From CAYXRK01 sp964467615 (lineage in GTDB: Bacteria; Hydrogenedentota; Hydrogenedentia; Hydrogenedentales; GCA-2746185), in contig CAYXRK010000063.1 in the NCBI GenBank assembly GCA_964467615.1, positions 1 through 23,590 of the forward strand: 23,590 nucleotides of DNA, read 5' to 3'. The notes beneath the pieces are model-generated. The model saw only the letters and a list, made by a program, of their open reading frames with translations, made no database searches and had not been told where the DNA came from. Numbering within the stretch: the first letter of the stretch is position 1; each line of letters begins with the position of its first letter. Positions 1 to 7,261 of the stretch are shown piece by piece. A program made the translations under genes and the position numbers.

Positions 1-336
1 GAGGGTGAGGGCGAAACGTTGGACGAGATCGCGGATTCACTCCGATCGAGCTTCGCCGCGGCGGACACCGATAGCGATGGCCAACTGACGTTTGCAGAGG
101 CGGTCGCGGCGCAGCCGGACCTCACGGCCGAGGGATTCGCGGACTTGGACGACGATGGCGATGACTTCGTGACGGACGCGGAGCTTGCCGCGTTTCTCGA
201 CCCGGGCGGCACGCAGTGCGCTGGCGGGTCGGGATCGCGAGAGGGCCGTCCGATGCGGGGAGCGGCCGATCTCGTGGTGCTGCTCGCGGCGATGTTGCCG
301 TTTTGGGGGCGACGCGCACGCCACATCCGGCGATAA
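1..336 (+). CDS. C-terminal part of an exported EF-hand protein
   Basis: The reading frame is open from base 1, so the N-terminus lies outside the window. The visible part begins with an acidic EGEGE stretch, then two calcium-binding-type loops. The first is DTDSDGQLTFAE, with acidic residues at loop positions 1, 3, 5 and 12. The second is DDDGDDFVTDAE, with Asp instead of the usual Gly at position 6. After a linker with Cys-Ala-Gly-Gly comes a hydrophobic segment (DLVVLLAAMLPFWG) and a terminal arginine-rich tail. That tripartite end (small motif, transmembrane helix, basic cluster) is the layout of C-terminal sorting signals of the PEP-CTERM/GlyGly-CTERM type, so the protein is probably anchored at or sorted to the cell surface. 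The EF-hand call is firm. The sorting-signal call is inference, and the function of the whole protein is unknown. Confidence 0.75.
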   Translation, partial: EGEGETLDEIADSLRSSFAAADTDSDGQLTFAEAVAAQPDLTAEGFADLDDDGDDFVTDAELAAFLDPGGTQCAGGSGSREGRPMRGAADLVVLLAAMLPFWGRRARHIRR

Positions 337-415
337 GAACGCGGCGACATCTTCGCGGCGTGACCAGTGAGCAGCGGCGTCTGCGGGTGAGCGCGTAGGT
401 TGGAAGCGCAATGCT

Positions 416-433
416 ACGGACTGGAAAGTCCGT
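416..433. repeat. perfect 7-bp hairpin with GGAA loop
   Basis: ACGGACT and AGTCCGT form a perfect inverted repeat around GGAA, a GNRA-type tetraloop. It lies in the 130-base gap between the EF-hand gene and the kinase gene. No T-run follows on either strand, so it does not look like a standard intrinsic terminator. It could be a transcript-end structure or one copy of a dispersed palindromic repeat. Confidence 0.6.
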
Positions 434-452
434 GCTCCCGTTGGGCGTCGTG

Positions 453-458
453 TATCAT
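453..458 (+). promoter_or_regulatory. possible -10 element (TATCAT) for the kinase operon
   Basis: TATCAT matches TATAAT at five of six positions and ends eight bases before the kinase ATG at 467. There is no good -35 match at 16-18 bases spacing and no Shine-Dalgarno before the ATG. If real, transcription would start almost at the start codon and give a leaderless message. Confidence 0.3.
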
Positions 459-466
459 CGCGCGGT

Positions 467-2191
467 ATGGATGGGGTTGAAACCAACGTGAGCGCGCCAG
501 ACGCCGCGACCGCCTCGCTGGCGCTTGAGGCTGCGCCGGATGCGGTGGTGATCATCGATGCGGCGGGTCTGATCACGGGGATGAACCGGGCGGCGGAGGA
601 GTTGTTCGATCTGTCGCGGGGGGACGCTGTCGGGCGGGACGTGGCGGAGCTTATCGTGCCGACGGCTTTTCGGGAGCGGCACCGGGCGGGGCTGGCGCGG
701 GCGGTGGCGACGGGGGAACGGCATATCATCGGGCGGCGGATTCGGACGTCGGCGGTGCGTTCGGACGGGTCCGAGTTTCCTATCGAATTGGCCATCGTGC
801 GGCTCGAGGGGCCGGCGTTCGCGGCGTTCATGCGGGACACGAGTGAGGAGGAAAGCGCGGAGGAGTCACTGCGGCAAAGCCGGCGGACGCTGTTCACGCT
901 GCTGAGCAATTTGCCGGGCATGGCGTACCGGTGTCCGGAGAACAAGTATTGGACGTTGGCGTTCGCGAGCGAGGGGTGCAAGGAACTGACGGGCTACGAA
1001 CCGGACGAGTTGGTCGAGAACCCGGAGCTTTCGTATCAGGACCTCATTCACGAGGACGACCGGGGGCGGGTGTGGGCGCACGTGCAGGGGGCGCTGTCGG
1101 AGCGCGCGCCGTTTCAAATCATTTACCGGATTACCAGCGCGGCGCGCGAGGAGAAATGGGTGCTGGAGCGAGGGCGGGGCGTGTCGTCGGTGTTTAGCGA
1201 GGCGGGGGACCTGCTGGCGATCGAGGGGTTCATCACGGACATCACGGACCAGAAGCGCGCGGAGGAACTGTTGAACAATTACAGCCGCACGCTCGAAGAC
1301 GAAGTGGCGGAGCGGACAGCGCAACTAAATGAGAAAAACGCGGATATCGAGCGGGCGCTTGGAGAGTTGCGGCGCAGCCAGGACCAACTCGTCGTGCAGG
1401 AGAAAATGGCGTCGCTCGGGGCGTTGACGGCGGGCATCGCGCATGAGATCAAGAACCCGCTGAACTTCGTGAACAATTTCGCGGAACTTTCCGTGGACCT
1501 CGCGGCGGAATTGGGAGAGGATCTGAAGCGCCTCGAAGCGGGGATGGATCCGGCGACGCGCGCGGCGGTGACGGAGACGTTGAAGGACCTTTCGGAGAAT
1601 GCGACGCGGATTCGCGAGCACGGCAAGCGGGCGGACAGCATCATCCGGGGGATGCTGATGCATTCGCGGGGCGGAAAGGGCGAGCGCCAACGGACGAACA
1701 TCAACGCGCTGCTCGAGGAGGACATCAACCTCGCGTATCACGGGATGCGCGCGCAGGAACCGGCGTTTAACGTTTCGATAGTGAAGGAACTTGATCCGTC
1801 GCTGCCGGAAATCGAAGTCGTGCCGCAGGAAATCGGGCGCGTGTTCCTGAATCTGCTGAACAACGCGTGTCAGGCGTTGAACGAAAAGCTTCGGACGACA
1901 CCGGGCGGCTTCACGCCGGAGATTCGCGTGCGCACGGGGCGCGTCGAGGGGGCGATTGAGGTTCGCATTCGGGACAACGGGCCGGGAATTGCGCCAGAGG
2001 TGCGGGATCGATTGTTTACCCCGTTCTTCACGACCAAGCCGACGGGAAAGGGCACGGGCCTTGGGTTGTCGATCGCGTATGACATCGTAGTGCAGGCGCA
2101 CCACGGCGCGATCGAGGTGGAATCAGCGCCGGGCGAGTATGCGGAGTTCATCCTTCGGCTGCCGGACGAGGCGGAGGCCAAGCATGACTGA
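467..2191 (+). CDS. PAS-PAS sensor histidine kinase, soluble
   Basis: A 574-residue sensor kinase that autophosphorylates a histidine and passes the phosphate to a response regulator, most likely the one encoded next. Residues about 15-125 and 140-263 are PAS sensing domains; the second ends in the PAC-like GFITDITDQKRAEE. A coiled coil follows (265-315), then the HisKA dimerisation helix with AHEIKNPL and phosphoacceptor His326. The HATPase domain has the N box around Asn465-Asn466, DNGPGI (503-508), FTPFFTTK (517-524) and GTGLGL (529-534), so all catalytic boxes are intact. There is no signal peptide or transmembrane segment, so it should sense something in the cytoplasm; the ligand is unknown. 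Its stop overlaps the next gene by eight bases, indicating co-transcription. The start at 467 has no clear ribosome binding site. Confidence 0.92.
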   Translation: MDGVETNVSAPDAATASLALEAAPDAVVIIDAAGLITGMNRAAEELFDLSRGDAVGRDVAELIVPTAFRERHRAGLARAVATGERHIIGRRIRTSAVRSDGSEFPIELAIVRLEGPAFAAFMRDTSEEESAEESLRQSRRTLFTLLSNLPGMAYRCPENKYWTLAFASEGCKELTGYEPDELVENPELSYQDLIHEDDRGRVWAHVQGALSERAPFQIIYRITSAAREEKWVLERGRGVSSVFSEAGDLLAIEGFITDITDQKRAEELLNNYSRTLEDEVAERTAQLNEKNADIERALGELRRSQDQLVVQEKMASLGALTAGIAHEIKNPLNFVNNFAELSVDLAAELGEDLKRLEAGMDPATRAAVTETLKDLSENATRIREHGKRADSIIRGMLMHSRGGKGERQRTNINALLEEDINLAYHGMRAQEPAFNVSIVKELDPSLPEIEVVPQEIGRVFLNLLNNACQALNEKLRTTPGGFTPEIRVRTGRVEGAIEVRIRDNGPGIAPEVRDRLFTPFFTTKPTGKGTGLGLSIAYDIVVQAHHGAIEVESAPGEYAEFILRLPDEAEAKHD

Positions 2192-3341
2192 GTGCATGCG
2201 GATACTGGTCGTCGATGACGAGCCGGACCTCGAGGCGCTGTTCCGGCAGCGGTTTCGCAAACGTGTGCGCGAGGGCGAGCTGTCGTTTTTGTTCGCGCGC
2301 AACGGCAACGAAGCGTTGCGCGTGCTCGAAGAGGATCAAGAGATCGGGCTCGTTTTTACCGATATCAACATGCCGGAGATGGACGGGCTTACGCTGCTTG
2401 GGAAACTTTTGGAATTGGGGAGGCCATTGCGGACGGTGGTCGTCTCGGCGTACGGCGACATTCAGAACATCCGCACCGCGATGAACCGCGGCGCGTTCGA
2501 CTTTCTGACGAAGCCGATCGACTTCGAGGACCTCGAGGTCACGCTCGACAAGACACTGCGCGAGTTGATGCGGATTCGAGAGGCGCAAGAGGCGCAGTAC
2601 CGATTGCGCGTGCTCGACCATGAACTCGATGCCGCGCGCACGATTCAGCAGGCGATGCTCCCGAGCGTATTTCCCGAACGCAAGGACTTTGATCTGTATG
2701 CGACGATGACGCCGGCGAAGGGTGTCGCAGGTGACTTCTACGATTTTTTTCTGCTCGGGCCGTCGCGCATTGGGCTTGTGATTGCCGACGTATCGGGCAA
2801 AGGTATTCCCGCGGCGCTGCTGATGGCGCTGACGCGGACGCTGTTGCGGGCCACGGCGCAAGGCGGCGCGGATCCGGACGTGTGCCTGGCGCAGGTGAAT
2901 CGGGCGTTGTGCGGTGACAAAGAGTATTCGCGGTTTGTGACGTTGTTCTACGGGCAGGCGGACTTGGAATCGGGCGAACTTCGGTATTGCAACGCGGGGC
3001 ACAATCCGCCGTTTGTGATCCGGGCCGAGACGGTGGAGGAGGTCCTGCCGGTGGGCGGGCTTGTGCTTGGCGTCAAGGCGGATGCGGATTATGCGCGGGG
3101 GAGCGTGACGCTTGGCCAAGGCGAGACTTTATTTCTATATACGGACGGCGTGACCGAAGCGATGAATTCCGCGAATGCGCAATATGGCGAGGAGCGGCTT
3201 CTGCGTGCGCTGCGCGAGCCGGCGGGGTCGGCGCGGGAATTGGTCGAGCGGGTCGAGCGGGACGTTGCGGTATTCACAGGCGGCCGCCCTCCGAGCGACG
3301 ACGTGACGTGTCTAGCGTTTACGTTCAATGGGCCGGCCTGA
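2184..3341 (+). CDS. response regulator with SpoIIE/RsbU-type PP2C phosphatase output
   Basis: A 385-residue protein made of a receiver domain and a serine/threonine phosphatase domain. The receiver (about 5-125) has acidic pocket Asp11/Asp12, phosphoacceptor Asp60 in FTDINMPEMDG, Ser88 and Lys110. A helical linker (about 126-155) leads to a PP2C/SpoIIE domain with GDFYD (183-187), ADVSGKG (201-207), NAGH (270-273), TDG (320-322) and SDDVT (371-375), the metal-binding acidic residues of the family. Such proteins usually dephosphorylate an anti-sigma-factor antagonist in a partner-switching pathway. No STAS or anti-sigma gene is in this window, so the target is elsewhere. ATG at 2184 is chosen because it overlaps the kinase stop as ATGACTGA and places the receiver at the normal distance; an upstream ATG at 2139 lies deep in the kinase gene. 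ATG at 2196 is possible. Confidence 0.92.
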   Translation: MTECMRILVVDDEPDLEALFRQRFRKRVREGELSFLFARNGNEALRVLEEDQEIGLVFTDINMPEMDGLTLLGKLLELGRPLRTVVVSAYGDIQNIRTAMNRGAFDFLTKPIDFEDLEVTLDKTLRELMRIREAQEAQYRLRVLDHELDAARTIQQAMLPSVFPERKDFDLYATMTPAKGVAGDFYDFFLLGPSRIGLVIADVSGKGIPAALLMALTRTLLRATAQGGADPDVCLAQVNRALCGDKEYSRFVTLFYGQADLESGELRYCNAGHNPPFVIRAETVEEVLPVGGLVLGVKADADYARGSVTLGQGETLFLYTDGVTEAMNSANAQYGEERLLRALREPAGSARELVERVERDVAVFTGGRPPSDDVTCLAFTFNGPA

Positions 3342-3379
3342 CCGCCGCCGCGCCGTTTACCGCCCGCGCCGCACTCGGA

Positions 3380-3385
3380 TACAAT
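3380..3385 (+). promoter_or_regulatory. possible -10 element (TACAAT) for hldE
   Basis: TACAAT matches TATAAT at five of six positions, 25 bases before the hldE start, within a 69-base intergenic gap. No convincing -35 hexamer is seen upstream in the very GC-rich sequence. It would give hldE its own transcript separate from the two-component pair. Confidence 0.3.
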
Positions 3386-3410
3386 CGCGCAACTTGGCTG
3401 CGGAACCGTT

Positions 3411-4886
3411 ATGACCCCTGAGCGAATCGATCAACTTCTAGAATCTTTCCCCACGTTTCGCGTGTTGGTCGTGGGCGATATGTACCTCGATGAGAATGTG
3501 TACGGCAGCGTGACGGGCGTGAGCCTGGAGGCACCGATCCCCATTTTCGAGGTGCGTGAGCGGCGGTACAATCCCGGCGCGGCGGGGAACGCGGCGTGCA
3601 ACGTAGCGGCGCTGGGGGCGAAGGTGAGGGTCATCGGCGTCGTCGGTGATGATGTGAACGCGGGCATTCTGCGGCGCGAATTCGAGAAGCGCGGAGTCGA
3701 TTCCTCGTTGTTGGTGGCCGATGCTGCGCGGGCGACGAACACCTACGGCAAACTGCGCGCAGGCGGATTCAATATCCCGGAGCAGGAAGTGTTGCGCACA
3801 GACACGCCGACCGCGTCGTTTATCTCGGGTGCGATCGAGGACAAGGTCATCGCTAGTATTCGCGCGGCGGCGAAGGAGGTCGATGCGATCGTTGTCACGG
3901 ACCAGGTCGCTTCGGTGGCTACGGCGCGGGTGTTGAAAGAGGTTGCGGAGATCGGACGCGCGAATGGCATTCTTACCGTGGGTGATTCGCGCGGGCGGAT
4001 GGGCGCGTTCGAGGGATTCGACGTGGTTGTGCCGAACGAGCGCGAGGCGGGTATGGGGACGGGAATTGATGTAACCGACGACGAGTCGTTGCGCAAAGCG
4101 GCGCGGGCGCTTCTGCGCGTGTGCAAGAACGCGGTCATTACGCGCGGGCCGGACGGCATCACGGTTTTCGCGGAAGACGGATCGGAGCACACCGAACAGG
4201 CGACGACGGATCTGGTCGTGGACGTCACGGGCGCGGGAGACACGGTGACGGCGGCGGTGACGCTGACGCGGCTCGCGGGAGGGACATTCGCCGAAGCGGC
4301 AGTCGTGGGGAACGCGGCGGCGGCGGTGGCGGTCGCGCAGAAGGGGGTGGTGACGGTTTCGGCGGAGGAACTTCGCGCAAAGCTCATCGCGGGAGATGGG
4401 CCCGCGAACGTGCTGCCGCTCACGGAATTGAAACGTGTCATCGAGCGGCTGCAGGACGAGGGGAAACGGGTAGTCTGGACGAACGGGTGCTTTGACATTC
4501 TGCACGCGGGCCATATCACATATTTAATGAGGGCCGCGCGCGAGGGCGACGTGCTCGTCGTCGGCCTGAACAGCGACGCCAGCGTGCGCTCCATCAAAGG
4601 TCCCGAGCGCCCCATCGTCCCCGAGCACGAACGCGCGCTGATACTTTCACAATTACGATTCGTGGATTACGTCATGTTGTTTGACGACGCGAGCCCCATC
4701 GGCGTAATCGAAATGCTGAAGCCGGACGTGTACTCGAAGGGCGGCGACTACACCGTTGACACGATCAACCAGGAAGAGCGGCGGCTCGTCGAGGGGTACG
4801 GCGGGCGCATCGCGATCATCCGCGGCGTGGAGGACCGCTCAACGACGAACATCGTGCGGCGGCTGACGGCTGAGTACGGGGATTGA
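3411..4886 (+). CDS. hldE: bifunctional heptose-7-phosphate kinase / heptose-1-phosphate adenylyltransferase
   Basis: A 491-residue two-domain enzyme supplying ADP-heptose for the inner core of lipopolysaccharide. The N-terminal ribokinase/PfkB-type domain (about 1-325) phosphorylates heptose-7-phosphate at C1; it has VGDMYLDENVYG (21-32), the NPGAAGNAACNVAALG segment (54-69) and the GAGD anion-hole motif (274-277, Asp277 the likely base). The C-terminal nucleotidyltransferase domain (about 350-491) transfers AMP; it shows TNGCFDILHAGH (357-368, with the HxGH signature), the KGPERP segment (396-401) and STTNIV (477-482). Order and length match E. coli HldE (about 477 residues), so both activities are expected. 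A heptose-based outer-membrane glycolipid is inferred. It ends 10 bases from the convergent glycosyltransferase gene, and no terminator is visible there. Confidence 0.96.
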   Translation: MTPERIDQLLESFPTFRVLVVGDMYLDENVYGSVTGVSLEAPIPIFEVRERRYNPGAAGNAACNVAALGAKVRVIGVVGDDVNAGILRREFEKRGVDSSLLVADAARATNTYGKLRAGGFNIPEQEVLRTDTPTASFISGAIEDKVIASIRAAAKEVDAIVVTDQVASVATARVLKEVAEIGRANGILTVGDSRGRMGAFEGFDVVVPNEREAGMGTGIDVTDDESLRKAARALLRVCKNAVITRGPDGITVFAEDGSEHTEQATTDLVVDVTGAGDTVTAAVTLTRLAGGTFAEAAVVGNAAAAVAVAQKGVVTVSAEELRAKLIAGDGPANVLPLTELKRVIERLQDEGKRVVWTNGCFDILHAGHITYLMRAAREGDVLVVGLNSDASVRSIKGPERPIVPEHERALILSQLRFVDYVMLFDDASPIGVIEMLKPDVYSKGGDYTVDTINQEERRLVEGYGGRIAIIRGVEDRSTTNIVRRLTAEYGD

Positions 4887-4896
4887 GATTCGCAAG

Positions 4897-6195
4897 TCAT
4901 TTACCGTTCGGATCTTTTGCGGAAGCGTTGCGCAAATGGTGGAGAAGGTCGGCGGCATACTGCTGCGTACTCGTATCGAATGGTGGGAGATCATGGCCGA
5001 TTTGCGTCAGAAGAGAATGAGCGCCGTTGATGACGTCTAGATCCGGGAGATCGTTGTCGCGAAGATGGTGAAATAGTTTGAGGGTTTCGAAGCCGTCGAA
5101 GAGACAATCGAACTGGTGTTGGAGTCGCGCGGGATCGGAAGTCTGGGCGCGGATGCGGTCCCATTTCTGGGCGAAGTTGCGTTGTTTCAGGAAACTCGCG
5201 ACAGGCGGCGATGCATCGGCGGCGTGGCCCAACAGCGTCTCGCCGGAGTCGCCGATTCCGTCTTGCGCGATGCGCAACCAATAACGCAGCGCTGTGTAGT
5301 TTGCGGGGTTGTAGAGGCGTTGCTTGAAGCTGGGTTTGGAGGCCACGTCCATCATCTGGCGGCCCGTGCCGAAGGGAACGCGATTGGACGCTCTCCCGGC
5401 AGGATGGACGACGGTGTCGCGCAACGAGGCGACGCTTCCAGTCTTGGCCAACTGTTGGAGGAAGTAGAAGTCCTCGCCGGCGCGGCGGCTGTTCATGCCG
5501 GAAACCGCGCAGTAGGCCTCGACGGTACAGACCATGGCGGAGCCGATGGTGTGGAACGCGTAGGGCGACCCTGCCCATGCGAGGCCGAGGACGTGACAGC
5601 GGAGAAAGATTTCGTAGAGGACGATCGCGGCGCGTTGTTCGGCGGGGCCTTCGGCGCGGTGGGCGTAGTCGATGACCGTGGCCCAGGCGTCGGGTGCGCG
5701 GAAGTGCTCGCGGACGGCGGGGAGGTAGTGCCCGTCGACGGTGGTGTCGGCATCGAGACAGAGGATTGGCGCACGCGGGCGATCGTTGCGGCGAAGGACT
5801 TCGGCGCCCCAATCCATGCCTACTTTCCGGGCGAGGCCGACGCCGCCGCGATCTGGAAGCGATGCGTTGCCGGTGGCCGCGTCGATGTACGCGATGCGAA
5901 CCGGGTATTGGTTGTCCGCCTGGACAGTTCGCAGCCAGTCGAGCGTCGCGCGATTGTTGTCGCGAACTTCCGCGTTTGAATCGGCGCCGTTGTTTACGAC
6001 CACGATGACAAGCGTCGCGGCGAGGTCGGCGGGGGGATTCAGCGCGAGCGACTCGATAGTCGCGGGAAGACGTTCGTGTTCGGCCATGGCGGGGATGACG
6101 ACCAGCGTTTCCACGCCTTCGAGCGACCCTGCGACCAGCGGGCGGGCCGCGAGATTCGCGCGCTTTAGGAGATATCGGTCGATTGGAGAGGTCAT
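4897..6195 (-). CDS. GT2-like (GT-A fold) glycosyltransferase
   Basis: A 432-residue protein with features of inverting GT-A glycosyltransferases, which move a sugar from a nucleotide donor to an acceptor. Residues 30-70 contain the opening beta strand VETLVVIPAMAEHERL and the VVVNNG strand; CLDADTTVDG (146-155) holds the DxD metal site at Asp148/Asp150. GSAMVCTVEAY (218-228) and GEDFYFLQQL (240-249) resemble the acceptor-side Gly-Ser and ED motifs of GT2 enzymes. The last 150 residues are helical and unassigned. There is no transmembrane helix, so it is probably cytoplasmic or peripheral. It follows miaA with a 4-base ATGA overlap and so is likely co-translated, although no functional link to tRNA modification is obvious. 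Donor and acceptor are unknown; hldE nearby allows but does not prove a surface-glycan role. Confidence 0.8.
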   Translation of the reverse strand: MTSPIDRYLLKRANLAARPLVAGSLEGVETLVVIPAMAEHERLPATIESLALNPPADLAATLVIVVVNNGADSNAEVRDNNRATLDWLRTVQADNQYPVRIAYIDAATGNASLPDRGGVGLARKVGMDWGAEVLRRNDRPRAPILCLDADTTVDGHYLPAVREHFRAPDAWATVIDYAHRAEGPAEQRAAIVLYEIFLRCHVLGLAWAGSPYAFHTIGSAMVCTVEAYCAVSGMNSRRAGEDFYFLQQLAKTGSVASLRDTVVHPAGRASNRVPFGTGRQMMDVASKPSFKQRLYNPANYTALRYWLRIAQDGIGDSGETLLGHAADASPPVASFLKQRNFAQKWDRIRAQTSDPARLQHQFDCLFDGFETLKLFHHLRDNDLPDLDVINGAHSLLTQIGHDLPPFDTSTQQYAADLLHHLRNASAKDPNGK

Positions 6196-7100
6196 GGCCG
6201 CGCGAAAACCGGATCAGTGATCGAGAACGCCTCGGTCACGTCGCCGCGAGTGATCCACTGAATGTACGCGCCATTTCGTTCCATTCGGCGAAACCAAGTT
6301 TCTTGGCGCTTGGCAAAATCGAAGATAGCGCTCCGTAGTTTCTGAAACAAATCATTTCGACTACGAATTTCGCCTGCGATGAATTCGGTGACGAACCGAT
6401 ACTCCAAACCTAGTTGGCGAAGGCGGTCCGCGGAGACGCCGCTATCGAGAAGGTCCCGGACTTCCTCGATTAGGCCGTTGTCGAGACGTTCGCGCAGACG
6501 GCCCGCGATGCGTTTGTGAATCTCCGCGCGCGGCCATCGGACGCCAAGGATGACGGGCGAAATCGGCGGCGCGGGCCCGGGCGGGCAGTCGCGCTCGCGG
6601 GTGGCGATCTCAATCGCGCGGATGCAGCGGTCCCGGTCGCGCGTGTCGGTGATGTTGTGTGTCGTTACTTTCAGCTTGCGCAGGCGTTCGGCCAGTTCGT
6701 CCATCGAAAGCGCGGCGAGTTCGGCGCGAAGAGCGGGGTCCTCCGGTGCCTCGACCATGCGGTGTTTTTGCAGGACCGCGTCGAGATAGAGGCCGGTCCC
6801 GCCGACAGCGATTGGCAGTGCGCCGCGCGCAACGACTTGCTCGAACGCGTCGAAGAACTTTCGCTGGAAGTCGAAGACGCTCATCTCCTCGGCTAGGTCC
6901 GCGATGTCGATGAGGTGATACGGCACGCCGCCGTATTCATCGAGGTCCTTGCCGGAGCCGATGTCGAGTCCGCGGTAGACCTGACGCGAATCGACGGAGA
7001 GCACCTCGCCGCCGTATCGCCGGGCCAGCGCGACGCCGAGGCGCGTTTTACCGGAGGCCGTTGGGCCAAGGACAGCGATGAGGTTTCGGGCCGAGGACAT
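6192..7100 (-). CDS. miaA: tRNA dimethylallyltransferase, MiaA2-like subtype
   Basis: A 302-residue enzyme of the MiaA family, which attaches a dimethylallyl group from DMAPP to N6 of A37 in tRNAs reading UNN codons. Visible motifs are the P-loop GPTASGKT (12-19), SVDSRQVYRGLDIGSGKD (35-52, with the catalytic Asp and the DSxQVY substrate loop), AVGGTGLYLDAVL (98-110) and the late RQETWFRR (265-272). The IGSGKDLDEYGG and QLGLEYRFVT stretches differ from the E. coli-type IGTAKP and GYR(Q) sequences and recall the second MiaA lineage of Bacteroidetes. The helical insert in the middle seems short. The ATG at 7100 has no strong Shine-Dalgarno. The 161 bases upstream are AT-richer and hold TTGACC and TAAAAT, but 13 bases apart, too close for a normal promoter. 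Confidence 0.88.
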   Translation of the reverse strand: MSSARNLIAVLGPTASGKTRLGVALARRYGGEVLSVDSRQVYRGLDIGSGKDLDEYGGVPYHLIDIADLAEEMSVFDFQRKFFDAFEQVVARGALPIAVGGTGLYLDAVLQKHRMVEAPEDPALRAELAALSMDELAERLRKLKVTTHNITDTRDRDRCIRAIEIATRERDCPPGPAPPISPVILGVRWPRAEIHKRIAGRLRERLDNGLIEEVRDLLDSGVSADRLRQLGLEYRFVTEFIAGEIRSRNDLFQKLRSAIFDFAKRQETWFRRMERNGAYIQWITRGDVTEAFSITDPVFARP

Positions 7101-7261
7101 GGGGATAGGTTACCGGCCGGGCCTGCGTTGCGCGAGAAAAGTTAGTGCGACACCTTACAGCATTTTAGCGATTGAAATACGGTCAATTTTGATCAGGGCA
7201 CAAAGCTGAAGTGATTCCCCAATCCGGCGAATTGGACAGTCGACGCGCAATCGTCCCGGCT

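Noticed and set aside
37..981. 314-codon minus-strand open frame across the EF-hand gene and kinase start
   Set aside because: It crosses two real genes, is Ser/Arg/Ala-rich, has no recognisable motif and no ribosome site.
3438..4514. 358-codon minus-strand open frame opposite hldE
   Set aside because: Arg/His-rich antisense shadow of a well-conserved gene.
5116..5979. 287-codon plus-strand open frame opposite the glycosyltransferase gene
   Set aside because: The minus-strand frame has DxD and ED motifs; the plus frame has none and is a GC-bias shadow.
7101..7261. Promoter for miaA from TTGACC and TAAAAT
   Set aside because: The two boxes are 13 bases apart, outside the usual 16-18 range, so it is not listed as a feature.
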